From contig NZ_LQQA01000032.1 of NCBI RefSeq assembly GCF_002101965.1, positions 154,319 to 218,318 of the forward strand: 64,000 nt of DNA, read 5' to 3'. Source of the DNA: Mycolicibacterium wolinskyi (GTDB lineage Bacteria > Actinomycetota > Actinomycetes > Mycobacteriales > Mycobacteriaceae). The notes beneath the pieces are model-generated. The model saw only the letters and a list, made by a program, of their open reading frames with translations. It had not been told where the DNA came from and did not search any database. Shown in pieces: positions 7,713-15,698 of the stretch. Each line of letters starts with the position of its first letter. Position 1 is the first letter of the stretch. The position numbers and the translations under genes are program-made.

Positions 7713-8672
7713 GTGACGGACCAGGAGTCGCGGGACCGGCAGCCGGTGCTGTGGGCGATCAGCGACCTGCATACCGGACACACCGGCAACAAGCCGGTCA
7801 CGGAGTCGCTGTATCCGGCCTCGCCGGACGACTGGCTGATCGTCGCGGGCGATGTCGGTGAGCGCACCGACGAGATCCGCTGGGCGCTCGACCTGCTGCG
7901 CAAGCGGTTCGCCAAGGTCATCTGGGTGCCGGGAAACCACGAACTGTGGACCACCAACAAGGACCCGATGCAGATCTTCGGGCGCGCGCGCTACGACTAT
8001 CTGGTCGACATGTGCGACCAGATGGGTGTCATCACGCCCGAGCACCCGTTCCCGGTGTGGACCGAACAGGGCGGTCCGGCCACGATCGTGCCGATGTTCC
8101 TGCTCTACGACTACAGCTTCCTGCCGGAGGGTGCGTCGACCAAGGCCGAGGGGCTTGCCATCGCCAGGGAGCGCAACGTCGTCGGGACCGACGAGTTCCT
8201 GCTGTCGTGCGAGCCGTACGCCACGCGCGACGCCTGGTGCCGCGATCGGGTCACTCAGACGCGCAAGCGGCTCGAGGACCTGGACTGGATGACGCCGACC
8301 GTACTGGTCAATCATTTCCCCCTCGTGCGCGAACCATGCGACGCGATGTTCTATCCCGAGTTCTCGTTGTGGTGCGGCACGACCGCGACCGCCGACTGGC
8401 ACACGCGCTACAACGCGATCTGTTCGGTGTACGGCCACCTGCACATACCGCGCACCACGTGGTACGACGACGTCCGCTTCGAAGAGGTGTCGGTCGGCTA
8501 TCCGCGAGAATGGCGGCGCCGCAAGCCGTATCGGTGGCTGCGCCAGATCCTTCCCGATCCCAAGTACGCGCCCGGGTATCTGAACGAGTTCGGTGGACAC
8601 TTCGAGATCACGCCCGAGATGCGGGCCAACGCCAAGGCGATGCAGGACCGGATCAAGGCGCGGCGCGCATGA
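7713..8672 (+). CDS. pptH: metallophosphoesterase, phosphopantetheinyl hydrolase PptH
   Basis: A calcineurin-like phosphoesterase of about 319 residues. The metal-site motifs appear in order: SDLHTGH, VAGDVGE, PGNHELW, LVNHFPL and YGHLHIP. Orthologues next to pptT (Rv2795c in M. tuberculosis) remove the 4'-phosphopantetheine arm from carrier proteins, opposing PptT. GTG 7713 (or GTG 7710) is chosen because the protein aligns from VTDQES onward; a longer upstream reading is rich in rare patterns. A TAGGCT hexamer at 7682-7687 could be its -10. The stop overlaps the pptT start (ATGA). Confidence 0.88.
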   Translation: MTDQESRDRQPVLWAISDLHTGHTGNKPVTESLYPASPDDWLIVAGDVGERTDEIRWALDLLRKRFAKVIWVPGNHELWTTNKDPMQIFGRARYDYLVDMCDQMGVITPEHPFPVWTEQGGPATIVPMFLLYDYSFLPEGASTKAEGLAIARERNVVGTDEFLLSCEPYATRDAWCRDRVTQTRKRLEDLDWMTPTVLVNHFPLVREPCDAMFYPEFSLWCGTTATADWHTRYNAICSVYGHLHIPRTTWYDDVRFEEVSVGYPREWRRRKPYRWLRQILPDPKYAPGYLNEFGGHFEITPEMRANAKAMQDRIKARRA

Positions 8673-9343
8673 CGGGAATGCTGTTGGCGCAGGTGCTGCC
8701 GGACGGCTCGGACACGGTGGCGTCGGCAGAGCTGTACGACGACCCACCCGGCCTGGCCCCGCTACCGGAGGAAGAGCCGCTCGTCGCGCGTTCGGTTGCC
8801 AAGCGGCGCAACGAATTCGTCACGGTGCGGTACTGCGCACGCCAGGCACTGGGGGAGTTGGGCATCGGTCCGGTCCCGATCCTCAAGGGCGACAAGGGCG
8901 AACCGTGCTGGCCGGACGGTGTCGTCGGCAGCCTCACGCACTGCAAGGGATTCCGCGGTGCGGTCGTCGGCCGTGCGGGTGACGTCCGGTCGATCGGAAT
9001 CGACGCCGAACCCCACGATGTGCTGCCCGACGGCGTGCTCGGCGCGATCACCCTGCCGGTCGAGCGCACCGAGCTGAGTACCATGCCCGGCGATCTGCAT
9101 TGGGACCGAATTCTGTTCTGCGCCAAAGAGGCAACGTACAAGGCATGGTACCCGCTCACACACCGCTGGCTCGGTTTCGAGGATGCCCACATCACCTTTG
9201 CGGTGGACGATTCGGGTACCGCGGGCCGGTTTCGCTCCCAGATTTTGATCGATCCGGCCGCCGAGCACGGCCCGCCACTGACCGCGCTCGACGGCCGTTG
9301 GTCGGTGCGCGACGGCGTGACGCTGACGGCGATCGTGCTGTGA
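8669..9343 (+). CDS. pptT: 4'-phosphopantetheinyl transferase PptT
   Basis: A 224-residue Sfp-type transferase. The Mg and CoA-binding motifs GIDAEPH and FCAKEATYKAWYP (the KEAxYK signature) are clear, as is VGSLTHCKGF upstream. PptT moves phosphopantetheine from CoA onto carrier domains of mycolate, lipid and siderophore synthases and is essential in mycobacteria. The ATG overlaps the pptH stop and its own stop overlaps the truB start (GTGA), so the three genes form one coupled operon. Confidence 0.93.
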   Translation: MTGMLLAQVLPDGSDTVASAELYDDPPGLAPLPEEEPLVARSVAKRRNEFVTVRYCARQALGELGIGPVPILKGDKGEPCWPDGVVGSLTHCKGFRGAVVGRAGDVRSIGIDAEPHDVLPDGVLGAITLPVERTELSTMPGDLHWDRILFCAKEATYKAWYPLTHRWLGFEDAHITFAVDDSGTAGRFRSQILIDPAAEHGPPLTALDGRWSVRDGVTLTAIVL

Positions 9344-10230
9344 CGGCGGTTCCCGAAGCGGGGCTGGTCATCGTCGACAAACCCGCCGGCATGACGAGCC
9401 ACGACGTGGTCGGCCGGTGCAGGCGACTGTTCGGCACCCGCAAGGTCGGGCATGCCGGCACCCTGGATCCGATGGCGACCGGCGTGCTGGTGATCGGCAT
9501 CGAACGGGCCACCAAGATCCTCGGCCTGTTGACCGCCACCGATAAGTCGTACGCCGCGACGATCCGGTTCGGCCGCACCACCACGACCGAAGACGCCGAA
9601 GGCGAAGTGGTCGAAGATGTTTCGGCCGCCGCAGTCACCGACGCGCAGATCGAGTCCGCGGTGGCCGCGCTGCGTGGCGACATCGCGCAGGTGCCCTCGG
9701 CCGTGAGTGCCATCAAGGTCGGCGGGCAGCGCGCCTACAAGCTGGCCCGCGAGGGGCAGGCCGTCGAGCTGGCCGCGCGCCCGGTGCGCATCGACCGCTT
9801 CGAGGTGCTCGCCGTCCGGCGCGAGGGCGAGTTCGTCGATGTCGACGTCGAAGTGGACTGTTCGTCGGGCACCTACATCCGGGCGCTGGCCCGCGACGCC
9901 GGTGCGGCCCTTGGCGTCGGCGGGCACCTGACCGCCCTGCGGCGCACCAAGGTCGGCCGGTACGGCCTGGACGAGGCTCGCACGCTCGAGGGGCTTGCCG
10001 AGCGGGCGCGGCTCAGCTATTCGCTCGACGAGGCTTGCTTGCTCGGGTTTCCGCGCCGCGACCTCACCGCGGACGAGGCCGAGGACACCCGGCACGGTCG
10101 GGCGCTGAAACCGGCGGGCATCGACGGCGTGTACGCCGCCACCGCACCCGACGGTCAGGTCATCGCGCTGCTACAGGACGGTTCGGCCCGCACCAAGAAC
10201 GTCGTGGTACTGCGTCCCGCGACGCTGTAA
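9340..10230 (+). CDS. truB: tRNA pseudouridine(55) synthase TruB
   Basis: A 296-residue enzyme that converts U55 to pseudouridine in the T-loop of tRNAs. It shows the N-terminal GLVIVDKPAGMTSHDVV segment, the catalytic aspartate in GHAGTLDPMATGVL, the YAATIRFG strand and the SSGTYIRALARDAG motif. A C-terminal region of about 70 residues matches the actinobacterial TruB_C extension. GTG 9340 overlaps the pptT stop by 4 bp. The gene ends 21 bp from the stop of the convergent SfnB-like gene, with no terminator between. Confidence 0.95.
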   Translation: MTAVPEAGLVIVDKPAGMTSHDVVGRCRRLFGTRKVGHAGTLDPMATGVLVIGIERATKILGLLTATDKSYAATIRFGRTTTTEDAEGEVVEDVSAAAVTDAQIESAVAALRGDIAQVPSAVSAIKVGGQRAYKLAREGQAVELAARPVRIDRFEVLAVRREGEFVDVDVEVDCSSGTYIRALARDAGAALGVGGHLTALRRTKVGRYGLDEARTLEGLAERARLSYSLDEACLLGFPRRDLTADEAEDTRHGRALKPAGIDGVYAATAPDGQVIALLQDGSARTKNVVVLRPATL

Positions 10231-10251
10231 GTCGGTTGCTCTAGGCGCGTT

Positions 10252-11469
10252 TCAGATTTGGCCGTGGCGCGGCGGATTCGTTCCCGACAACGTGTAGCGC
10301 CCGATGTGGCGCAGCTTCCAGCGGGTCGGATCGTGCAACGTGTGAGTGCGGGCGTCGCGCCAGTAGCGCGCCAGGTTCCCGCCGGCCGATGCGCTGCGGG
10401 TGCCGCCGAATTCGAACAGCTTGGTCGACGCGTCCAGTGACGCACGCACGGCCGACACCTTGGCGATCGCGACCGCGATCGAGGCGGCCGCCGCGGTGTC
10501 CTCGGTGAGATCGGCACGCGCGGCGTCCACTTGGCGAGCCGCCTCGGCCAACAACGCCTGCGCGCCCCGCACCGTGACCGCCAGTTCGCCGGCCACCTGG
10601 ACCAAGGTCGGGTCATCGGCGGCATCGGACACCTTGGCCTCGAAATGCGGCCGGGCCTTGACGGCCTGACGAACTCCTTCGTCGAGGGCAGCCGTCGCGA
10701 TGCCGACGTCGATCGCGGCGTGCAGCAACTGCGCCCGTGCGCCGTAGACCGTGGGCCGCGCGAAGATCGGCGTGAAATCCACGACGTGCTCGGCGGGAAC
10801 CCGCACACCGTCCAGCGTGACGCTGCCGGACGCCGTCGTCCGCTGCCCCATTCCGTCCCAGTCGTCGATCACGGTCAGGCCCACCGCATCACGCGGCACG
10901 AACACGATGGCCTTGGGCGTCGAAGCCGTCGGTATCGCGCCCGAGCCGTCGGACAGCGATGCGCGGACGATCAGCCAGTCGGCGAACAGCGCACCCGTCG
11001 AATAGAACTTGCGGCCGTTGAGGACGTACCCGTCACCGGACGCCACCAGGGTCGTGGTGTCGACGTCGGTCGGGTGCGGACCGCGTTCGGACTGTGCGTT
11101 CGCGAACAGTGCGCCGTCGAGCACCAGCCCGTAGAAGAACGCCTGTTGCGCATCGGTGCCCTGCAGCCGCAACGCCTCGAGGAACGTGAAATGCGAATGC
11201 GGGATCTGCCCGAGCGACGGATCACCGTGGGCGAACAGCCTGATGACTTCCGCGAGGACGGTGGCCCCGACGTCGGGCCCGCCGTATTCGGCGGGCACCG
11301 TCAATGCCAGGAGCCCGGATTCCTTCAGCGCGTGCACCTGCTCGTGGGGCAGCACCCGGTCGGCGTCACGTGCGCTCGCACCGTCCGCGAAGGCCGCCGA
11401 CAACCGCGCGGCGGTCGCCAGAGCGTCATCGGCGGAGGTGATTCGGGCGGCGCTCGCGAGCTCGGTCAT
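10252..11469 (-). CDS. SfnB-type acyl-CoA dehydrogenase-fold flavin monooxygenase
   Basis: A 405-residue protein of the acyl-CoA dehydrogenase fold, closest in style to SfnB/DszC sulfur-acquisition enzymes. It has VPAEYGGPDV, then FANAQSERG, the YVLNGRKFYSTGALFADW substrate/FAD loop, and DWDGMGQRTTASGSV before the C-terminal helices. Such enzymes use reduced flavin to oxygenate organosulfur compounds when sulfate is scarce. It overlaps the SsuD-like gene by 4 bp (ATGA), so the pair is coupled. A simple acyl-CoA dehydrogenase is the alternative, but the partner gene argues against it. Confidence 0.82.
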   Translation of the reverse strand: MTELASAARITSADDALATAARLSAAFADGASARDADRVLPHEQVHALKESGLLALTVPAEYGGPDVGATVLAEVIRLFAHGDPSLGQIPHSHFTFLEALRLQGTDAQQAFFYGLVLDGALFANAQSERGPHPTDVDTTTLVASGDGYVLNGRKFYSTGALFADWLIVRASLSDGSGAIPTASTPKAIVFVPRDAVGLTVIDDWDGMGQRTTASGSVTLDGVRVPAEHVVDFTPIFARPTVYGARAQLLHAAIDVGIATAALDEGVRQAVKARPHFEAKVSDAADDPTLVQVAGELAVTVRGAQALLAEAARQVDAARADLTEDTAAAASIAVAIAKVSAVRASLDASTKLFEFGGTRSASAGGNLARYWRDARTHTLHDPTRWKLRHIGRYTLSGTNPPRHGQI

Positions 11470-12635
11470 CGCGCCGCGCCGACGAACGGAATCGACGCGG
11501 GCGCCGCACTGCGCGCCCCGTTGTCGAACAGGCCGCGCTTGCGCAGGATCGGGACGACGCCTTCGCCGAACCAGAACAACTCCTCCAGGTGGGGATAGCC
11601 CGAGAAGATGAACTCGTCGATCCCGATCGCGGCGTATTCGGCGATCCGGTCGGCCACCTCGGTGTGACTACCCACCAGTGCGGTTCCGGCGCCGCCGCGT
11701 ACCAGGCCCACGCCGGACCACAGGTTGGGCGCGATCTCCAGGCTGCGGGCGTCGCTCCAGGTGCCGTTGCGCCGGTTGGCCTCGTGCAGGGCGAGCATGC
11801 GCCGCTGGCCCTCGGACTGGCTGCGTGCTAGACCCTGCTGGGCGTTGCGCACGGTGTCCTCGTCGAGGGCCGCCACGAGCCGGTCGGCCTGAGCCCACGC
11901 CTCCTCGGAGGTGTCGCGGGAGATGGTGTGCAACCGGATGCCGAACCGCAGCTTGCGCCCCTGCTCCTCGCCGAGTGCCCGGATCCAGTCGATCTTCTCG
12001 CGCACGGCCTCCGGTGGCTCGCCCCACGTCAGGTATACGTCGGAATGCCGGGCCGCAACGGGCCCGGCCGCCGTGGAGCTGCCACCGAAGTACAAGGGCG
12101 GCACCGGGTTCGGCGGCAAGGCGAGCGATGCCTCTTCGACGTCGATGTACTGACCGCGGTGGGTCACGGTCTCACCCGCCCACAGTCGCCGCACCACGTC
12201 GAGGAATTCATCGCAGCGCGCGTAGCGGGCGTCCTTGTCGAGGTGGTCGCCGAAGGAGCGCTGCTCGTGTGCCTCGCCGCCGACCACGACGTTGAGCAGG
12301 ATCCGGCCGGGTGCGTGCCGCGCGAACGTCGCGGCCATCTGCGCCGAAAGCGTCGGGCTGACCAGGCCGGGCCGGAACGCCACCAGGAAAGCCAGCGACG
12401 TGGTCTCGCGGGCCAGCAGCGATGCGGTGATGAACGCGTCCTCGCACCACGCCCCCGTCGGAATGAGTGCGCCGGTGAAGCCAAACGTCTCGGCAGCGCG
12501 GACGATCGAGGCCAGGTAGTCGATGCTGGCATCGCGGTCGCTGTGGGCGGCTCCGGCCGGCGTGCCGTGGCCGCCGCCGACGATGAACCGGCTGTCGCCG
12601 TAGGTGGGCAGAAACCAGTGCAATGTGACAGTCAC
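11466..12635 (-). CDS. SsuD-like alkanesulfonate monooxygenase (LLM class)
   Basis: A 389-residue FMNH2-dependent luciferase-like monooxygenase. SsuD features are WFLPTYGDSR near the start, IPTGAWCEDAF with the active-site region cysteine, FGDHLDKDARYAR, GIRLHTISRD with the conserved His, and FIFSGYPHLEELFWFGE at the C-terminus. SsuD releases sulfite from alkanesulfonates as a sulfur source. A flavin reductase (SsuE) and ABC genes are not in the window. It is first in the two-gene operon with the SfnB-like gene. ATG 12635 is preceded by a 73-bp gap after mntR. Confidence 0.85.
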   Translation of the reverse strand: MTVTLHWFLPTYGDSRFIVGGGHGTPAGAAHSDRDASIDYLASIVRAAETFGFTGALIPTGAWCEDAFITASLLARETTSLAFLVAFRPGLVSPTLSAQMAATFARHAPGRILLNVVVGGEAHEQRSFGDHLDKDARYARCDEFLDVVRRLWAGETVTHRGQYIDVEEASLALPPNPVPPLYFGGSSTAAGPVAARHSDVYLTWGEPPEAVREKIDWIRALGEEQGRKLRFGIRLHTISRDTSEEAWAQADRLVAALDEDTVRNAQQGLARSQSEGQRRMLALHEANRRNGTWSDARSLEIAPNLWSGVGLVRGGAGTALVGSHTEVADRIAEYAAIGIDEFIFSGYPHLEELFWFGEGVVPILRKRGLFDNGARSAAPASIPFVGAAR

Positions 12636-12708
12636 AAAGAGGTCATCATTGTCGGCGAACGCGATCAGGGCACGACTAAGAATCGCCGTGATCGCAGATC
12701 TTCGAGAG

Positions 12709-13413
12709 CTAGCTGGCGACGACCCAGATGGCCTCTGCGGCGGGGCTGCCCAGGTCGACGGTGGTGTCGGGATCGCCCGAACCCGTCGGGGATTCGACCG
12801 CGACCGAGATCATGCCGGCGAAATCGCGCCGGGCCAGCACCCGCAGCCGCGAATCGAGGCTGATGCCCACGCTGTCGAAGTAGCGCAGCATTTCCGGGTC
12901 GGCGTCGGAGATGCGGGCCACCGTCCCGGCCTCGCCGTCCTGGCACACGGAAAGCTGGCGGGCCGGCGGCGTCGGCACCTGCCCGTCGGCGGCCGGGATG
13001 GGGTCACCGTGCGGGTCGCGAGTGGGGTGGCCCAGTTTCGCGTCGATCCGGTCGAGCATGCGGTCGGACACCGCGTGTTCGAGGATCTCGGCCTCGTCGT
13101 GCACCTCGTCCCAGCCGTAGCCCAGCTCCTGGACGAGGAAGGTCTCCATCAGGCGGTGGCGACGCACCATTGCCAACGCGGCCCGCCTGCCCTCTTCGGT
13201 CAGGGTCACCGCACCGTATTTCTCGTGGTGCACCAGCCCCTGGTCGGCGAGCTTGCGGATGGACTCCGACGCGGTCGAAGCCGACACGCCGATCCGCTCG
13301 GCCAGCAGTTTGGTGCTGACTTTCTCGCGCGACCATTCCTGGGCTGTCCAGATGACTTTCAGATAGTCCTGGGCAACCGTCGAGAGGTCGCGATGGTTAC
13401 CGTCTGGACTCAC
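12709..13413 (-). CDS. mntR: metal-dependent transcriptional regulator MntR (DtxR family)
   Basis: A 234-residue DtxR/IdeR-family repressor. The N-terminal winged helix is at about residues 8-75 (VSTKLLAERIGVSASTASES). The dimerisation and metal domain follows with RHRLMETFLVQELGY and the DEVHDEAEILEHAVSD motif carrying His/Glu ligands. A FeoA/SH3-like C-terminal domain follows from about residue 150. It matches Rv2788/SirR, the manganese-responsive regulator of mycobacteria. GTG 13413 is the start. It is divergent from ribF, with 81 bp between. Confidence 0.88.
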   Translation of the reverse strand: MSPDGNHRDLSTVAQDYLKVIWTAQEWSREKVSTKLLAERIGVSASTASESIRKLADQGLVHHEKYGAVTLTEEGRRAALAMVRRHRLMETFLVQELGYGWDEVHDEAEILEHAVSDRMLDRIDAKLGHPTRDPHGDPIPAADGQVPTPPARQLSVCQDGEAGTVARISDADPEMLRYFDSVGISLDSRLRVLARRDFAGMISVAVESPTGSGDPDTTVDLGSPAAEAIWVVAS

Positions 13414-13481
13414 AGTAAGGAAGTTTAGGCAATCGTCACCTGACTTGGTGATCTGGAGCAGACCACGGCGCGGCCGGGCCG

Positions 13482-13487
13482 TAGGCT
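13482..13487 (+). promoter_or_regulatory. -10 element (TAGGCT), leaderless ribF transcript
   Basis: TAGGCT ends 7 nt before GTG 13495. No ribosome-binding site lies between, so ribF is predicted to be leaderless. Confidence 0.5.
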
Positions 13488-13494
13488 AGCTGCT

Positions 13495-14469
13495 GTGCAG
13501 CGCTGGCGTGGGCAGGACGAGATCCCCACGGACTGGGGCAGGTGTGTTGTCACCATTGGGGTGTTCGACGGTGTTCACCGCGGACACGCCGAGCTGATCA
13601 GTCACGCGGTGAAGGCGGGCCGATCGCGCGGGGTACCCGTGGTTCTGATGACCTTCGACCCCCATCCGATGGAAGTGGTGTTCCCGGGCAGTCACCCGGC
13701 TCAGTTGACCACCCTGACTCGCAGGGCCGAGTTGGTCGAGGAGCTGGGCGTCGACGTGTTCCTCGTGATGCCGTTCACCTCGGACTTCATGAAGCTCACC
13801 CCCGAGCGCTACATCCATGAGCTGCTCGTGGAGAACCTGCATGTGGTCGAGGTCGTGGTGGGGGAGAACTTCACGTTCGGAAAGAAGGCGGCCGGCAACG
13901 TCACGATGCTGCGCAAGGCGGGTGAGCGGTTCGGATTCGCGGTCGAGGGCATGAGCCTGGTCGCCGAACACCACCGCGACGAGACGGTCACCTTCTCGTC
14001 GACGTACATCCGGTCGTGCGTGGATGCCGGCGACGTGGTCGCGGCCGCCGAGGCGCTGGGCCGTCCACATCGCGTCGAGGGCGTCGTCGTGCGCGGCGAC
14101 GGCCGGGGCCGGGTGCTCGGATTCCCGACGGCCAACGTGGCTCCGCCCATGTATTCGGCGATCCCGGCCGACGGTGTGTACGCGGCCTGGTTCACCGTGC
14201 TCGGGCACGGTCCGGTGATGGGCACGGTGATTCCTGGCGAGCGGTATCAGGCGGCGGTGTCGGTGGGTACCAACCCGACGTTCTCGGGCCGTACCCGCAC
14301 GGTCGAGGCGTTCGTCCTCGACACCAACGCCGACCTGTACGGCCAGCACGTCGCGGTCGATTTCGTCGCGCGCATCCGGGGGCAGGAGAAGTTCGACGCG
14401 GTCAAGGATCTGGTCGTGGCGATGGAGGCCGACACCGACCGGGCCCGCACGATTCTCGCTGCGCACTGA
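13495..14469 (+). CDS. ribF: bifunctional riboflavin kinase/FAD synthetase RibF
   Basis: A 324-residue enzyme that phosphorylates riboflavin to FMN and adenylylates FMN to FAD. The N-terminal FAD synthetase domain (1-180) has IGVFDGVHRGHAELI, a nucleotidyltransferase HxGH-like motif, and FSSTYIRSCV (ISSTxIR). The C-terminal kinase domain has GDGRGRVLGFPTANV, the PTAN motif. The start is GTG 13495, set by the adjacent -10 hexamer and the family N-terminus. It lies upstream of rpsO, as in other mycobacteria. Confidence 0.94.
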   Translation: MQRWRGQDEIPTDWGRCVVTIGVFDGVHRGHAELISHAVKAGRSRGVPVVLMTFDPHPMEVVFPGSHPAQLTTLTRRAELVEELGVDVFLVMPFTSDFMKLTPERYIHELLVENLHVVEVVVGENFTFGKKAAGNVTMLRKAGERFGFAVEGMSLVAEHHRDETVTFSSTYIRSCVDAGDVVAAAEALGRPHRVEGVVVRGDGRGRVLGFPTANVAPPMYSAIPADGVYAAWFTVLGHGPVMGTVIPGERYQAAVSVGTNPTFSGRTRTVEAFVLDTNADLYGQHVAVDFVARIRGQEKFDAVKDLVVAMEADTDRARTILAAH

Positions 14470-14588
14470 GCACGATTCTCGGCTCGCCGCGGTCAACTGC
14501 TAGACTTCTCGCCGATCCGGCGCATGCTGCAGTCCGCGGTGGCTGTGCCGAGAATATGTTCGCGGGACCTATTTGATGGAGTTGCTTC

Positions 14589-14858
14589 GTGGCGCTTACA
14601 GCCGAGCAGAAGAAAGAAATCCTGGGCAGCTACGGCCTGCACGAGACCGACACCGGGTCGCCCGAGGCGCAGGTCGCCCTGCTGACCAAGCGGATCTCGG
14701 ATCTCACCGAGCACCTCAAGGTGCACAAGCACGACCACCACTCGCGGCGCGGTCTGCTGCTGCTGGTCGGCCGTCGGCGCCGGCTGCTGAAGTACGTCGC
14801 TCAGGTCGATGTCGAGCGCTACCGCTCGCTCATCGAGCGCCTCGGGCTGCGTCGCTGA
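14589..14858 (+). CDS. rpsO: 30S ribosomal protein S15
   Basis: An 89-residue protein covering the full S15 family, with HETDTGSPEAQVALLTKRI, HLKVHKHDHHSRRGLL and RRRLLKYV. It binds the central domain of 16S rRNA early in 30S assembly. The start is GTG 14589. The 119-bp leader between ribF and rpsO may hold a promoter and an S15-type autoregulatory site, but I cannot identify one. lppU and gpsI lie downstream, the conserved mycobacterial order. Confidence 0.97.
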   Translation: MALTAEQKKEILGSYGLHETDTGSPEAQVALLTKRISDLTEHLKVHKHDHHSRRGLLLLVGRRRRLLKYVAQVDVERYRSLIERLGLRR

Positions 14859-14869
14859 CGCGGCCTTAA

Positions 14870-15367
14870 GTGGCATCCCTGCCCGCGGCCGTGATGGGGG
14901 CGGCCGCGATACTCGCGATCGGGTTTTTGACAGGGTGTTCGTCCGCGGCTGCCGCGGACATGCAGGCGGGGGACTGCCTCAAGATCGGCGGCACGTACGA
15001 CCGTCCGGAAGCTTCCGAAGCCGTGTGTGGTAGTGAGCAGTCCAACTACAAGGTGGTCTCGACGGTCACCGACAGTGACCAGTGCCCCATGGACGTCGAT
15101 TCCTACTATTCGATGACGAGTCCGTTCAGCGACGAATCCGAGACGGTCTGCATGGACATCGACTGGATCGTCGGCGGGTGCATGAACATCGACCCGGAGA
15201 ACGACACCGACCCGTACCGGGTGGATTGCTCGGATTCCACTGCGCCGCATCGGCAGCGGGCCACCGAGATCCTGCAAGGCGTGTCGAACGTCGATCAATG
15301 TGCCAGCGGGGTGGGCTACGCCTACGACGAACGGCAGTTCACCGTGTGCGTGGAAGATGTCCGCTGA
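14870..15367 (+). CDS. lppU: lipoprotein LppU
   Basis: A 165-residue predicted lipoprotein. The signal sequence ends in a GFLTGC lipobox, so Cys23 would be lipidated. The mature part is acidic and cysteine-rich: GDCLKIGG, AVCGSEQ, DQCPMD, TVCMDID, GGCMN, DCSDS, QCASG and TVCVED. These give eight cysteines beyond the lipid-bearing one, suggesting four disulfides. Position between rpsO and gpsI matches lppU (Rv2784c). The function is unknown. The start is GTG 14870, 11 bp after rpsO. Confidence 0.82.
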   Translation: MASLPAAVMGAAAILAIGFLTGCSSAAAADMQAGDCLKIGGTYDRPEASEAVCGSEQSNYKVVSTVTDSDQCPMDVDSYYSMTSPFSDESETVCMDIDWIVGGCMNIDPENDTDPYRVDCSDSTAPHRQRATEILQGVSNVDQCASGVGYAYDERQFTVCVEDVR

Positions 15368-15698
15368 CCGGGCCTGAGCAGGGCCGGATTGGCGTTCACG
15401 GGATTGCTGCCGTGTAACATGAGGGCGTTCGATGGCCGAAATCTGTTCGAGAGCCCACTACGAATACTTTCTGGCTGGTCGGACACGAGGTGCGGTACCC
15501 GCGATCCGCGGGCGCTGCTCCTGCGAGTCACGTCAGGGCCCGTCTGATCGGGCGGTCTTCGGTAGTGGCTGCCGGGAGTTCCCATCGGGACATGTCCGGC
15601 CGCTTCGATCGACGGCCGTAGCCGAATCCAGACCCGTGGCACATCTGAGCGTGACGACGCGAAACAGTTGAATGAATTCGAAAGAGGCCACGGACTAG
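15368..15698 (+). promoter_or_regulatory. 331-bp leader of gpsI with three hairpins and a candidate promoter
   Basis: No convincing gene is present. A TTGGCG...TGTAAC pair (about 15390-15418, 18-nt spacing) could be a sigma-A promoter. Downstream, simple hairpins form at 15498-15512 (CCCGCG/CGCGGG), 15538-15553 (GCCCG/CGGGC) and 15597-15618 (CGGCC/GGCCG). Long structured leaders that permit autocontrol are known for pnp in E. coli. The mechanism here is unproven. An 80-codon reading at 15432-15671 has no family resemblance. Confidence 0.45.

Noticed and set aside
15432..15671. Possible 79-codon gene in the gpsI leader
   Set aside because: No ribosome-binding site, no family resemblance, and it overlaps hairpins that look like leader structure. 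A short leader peptide cannot be ruled out.
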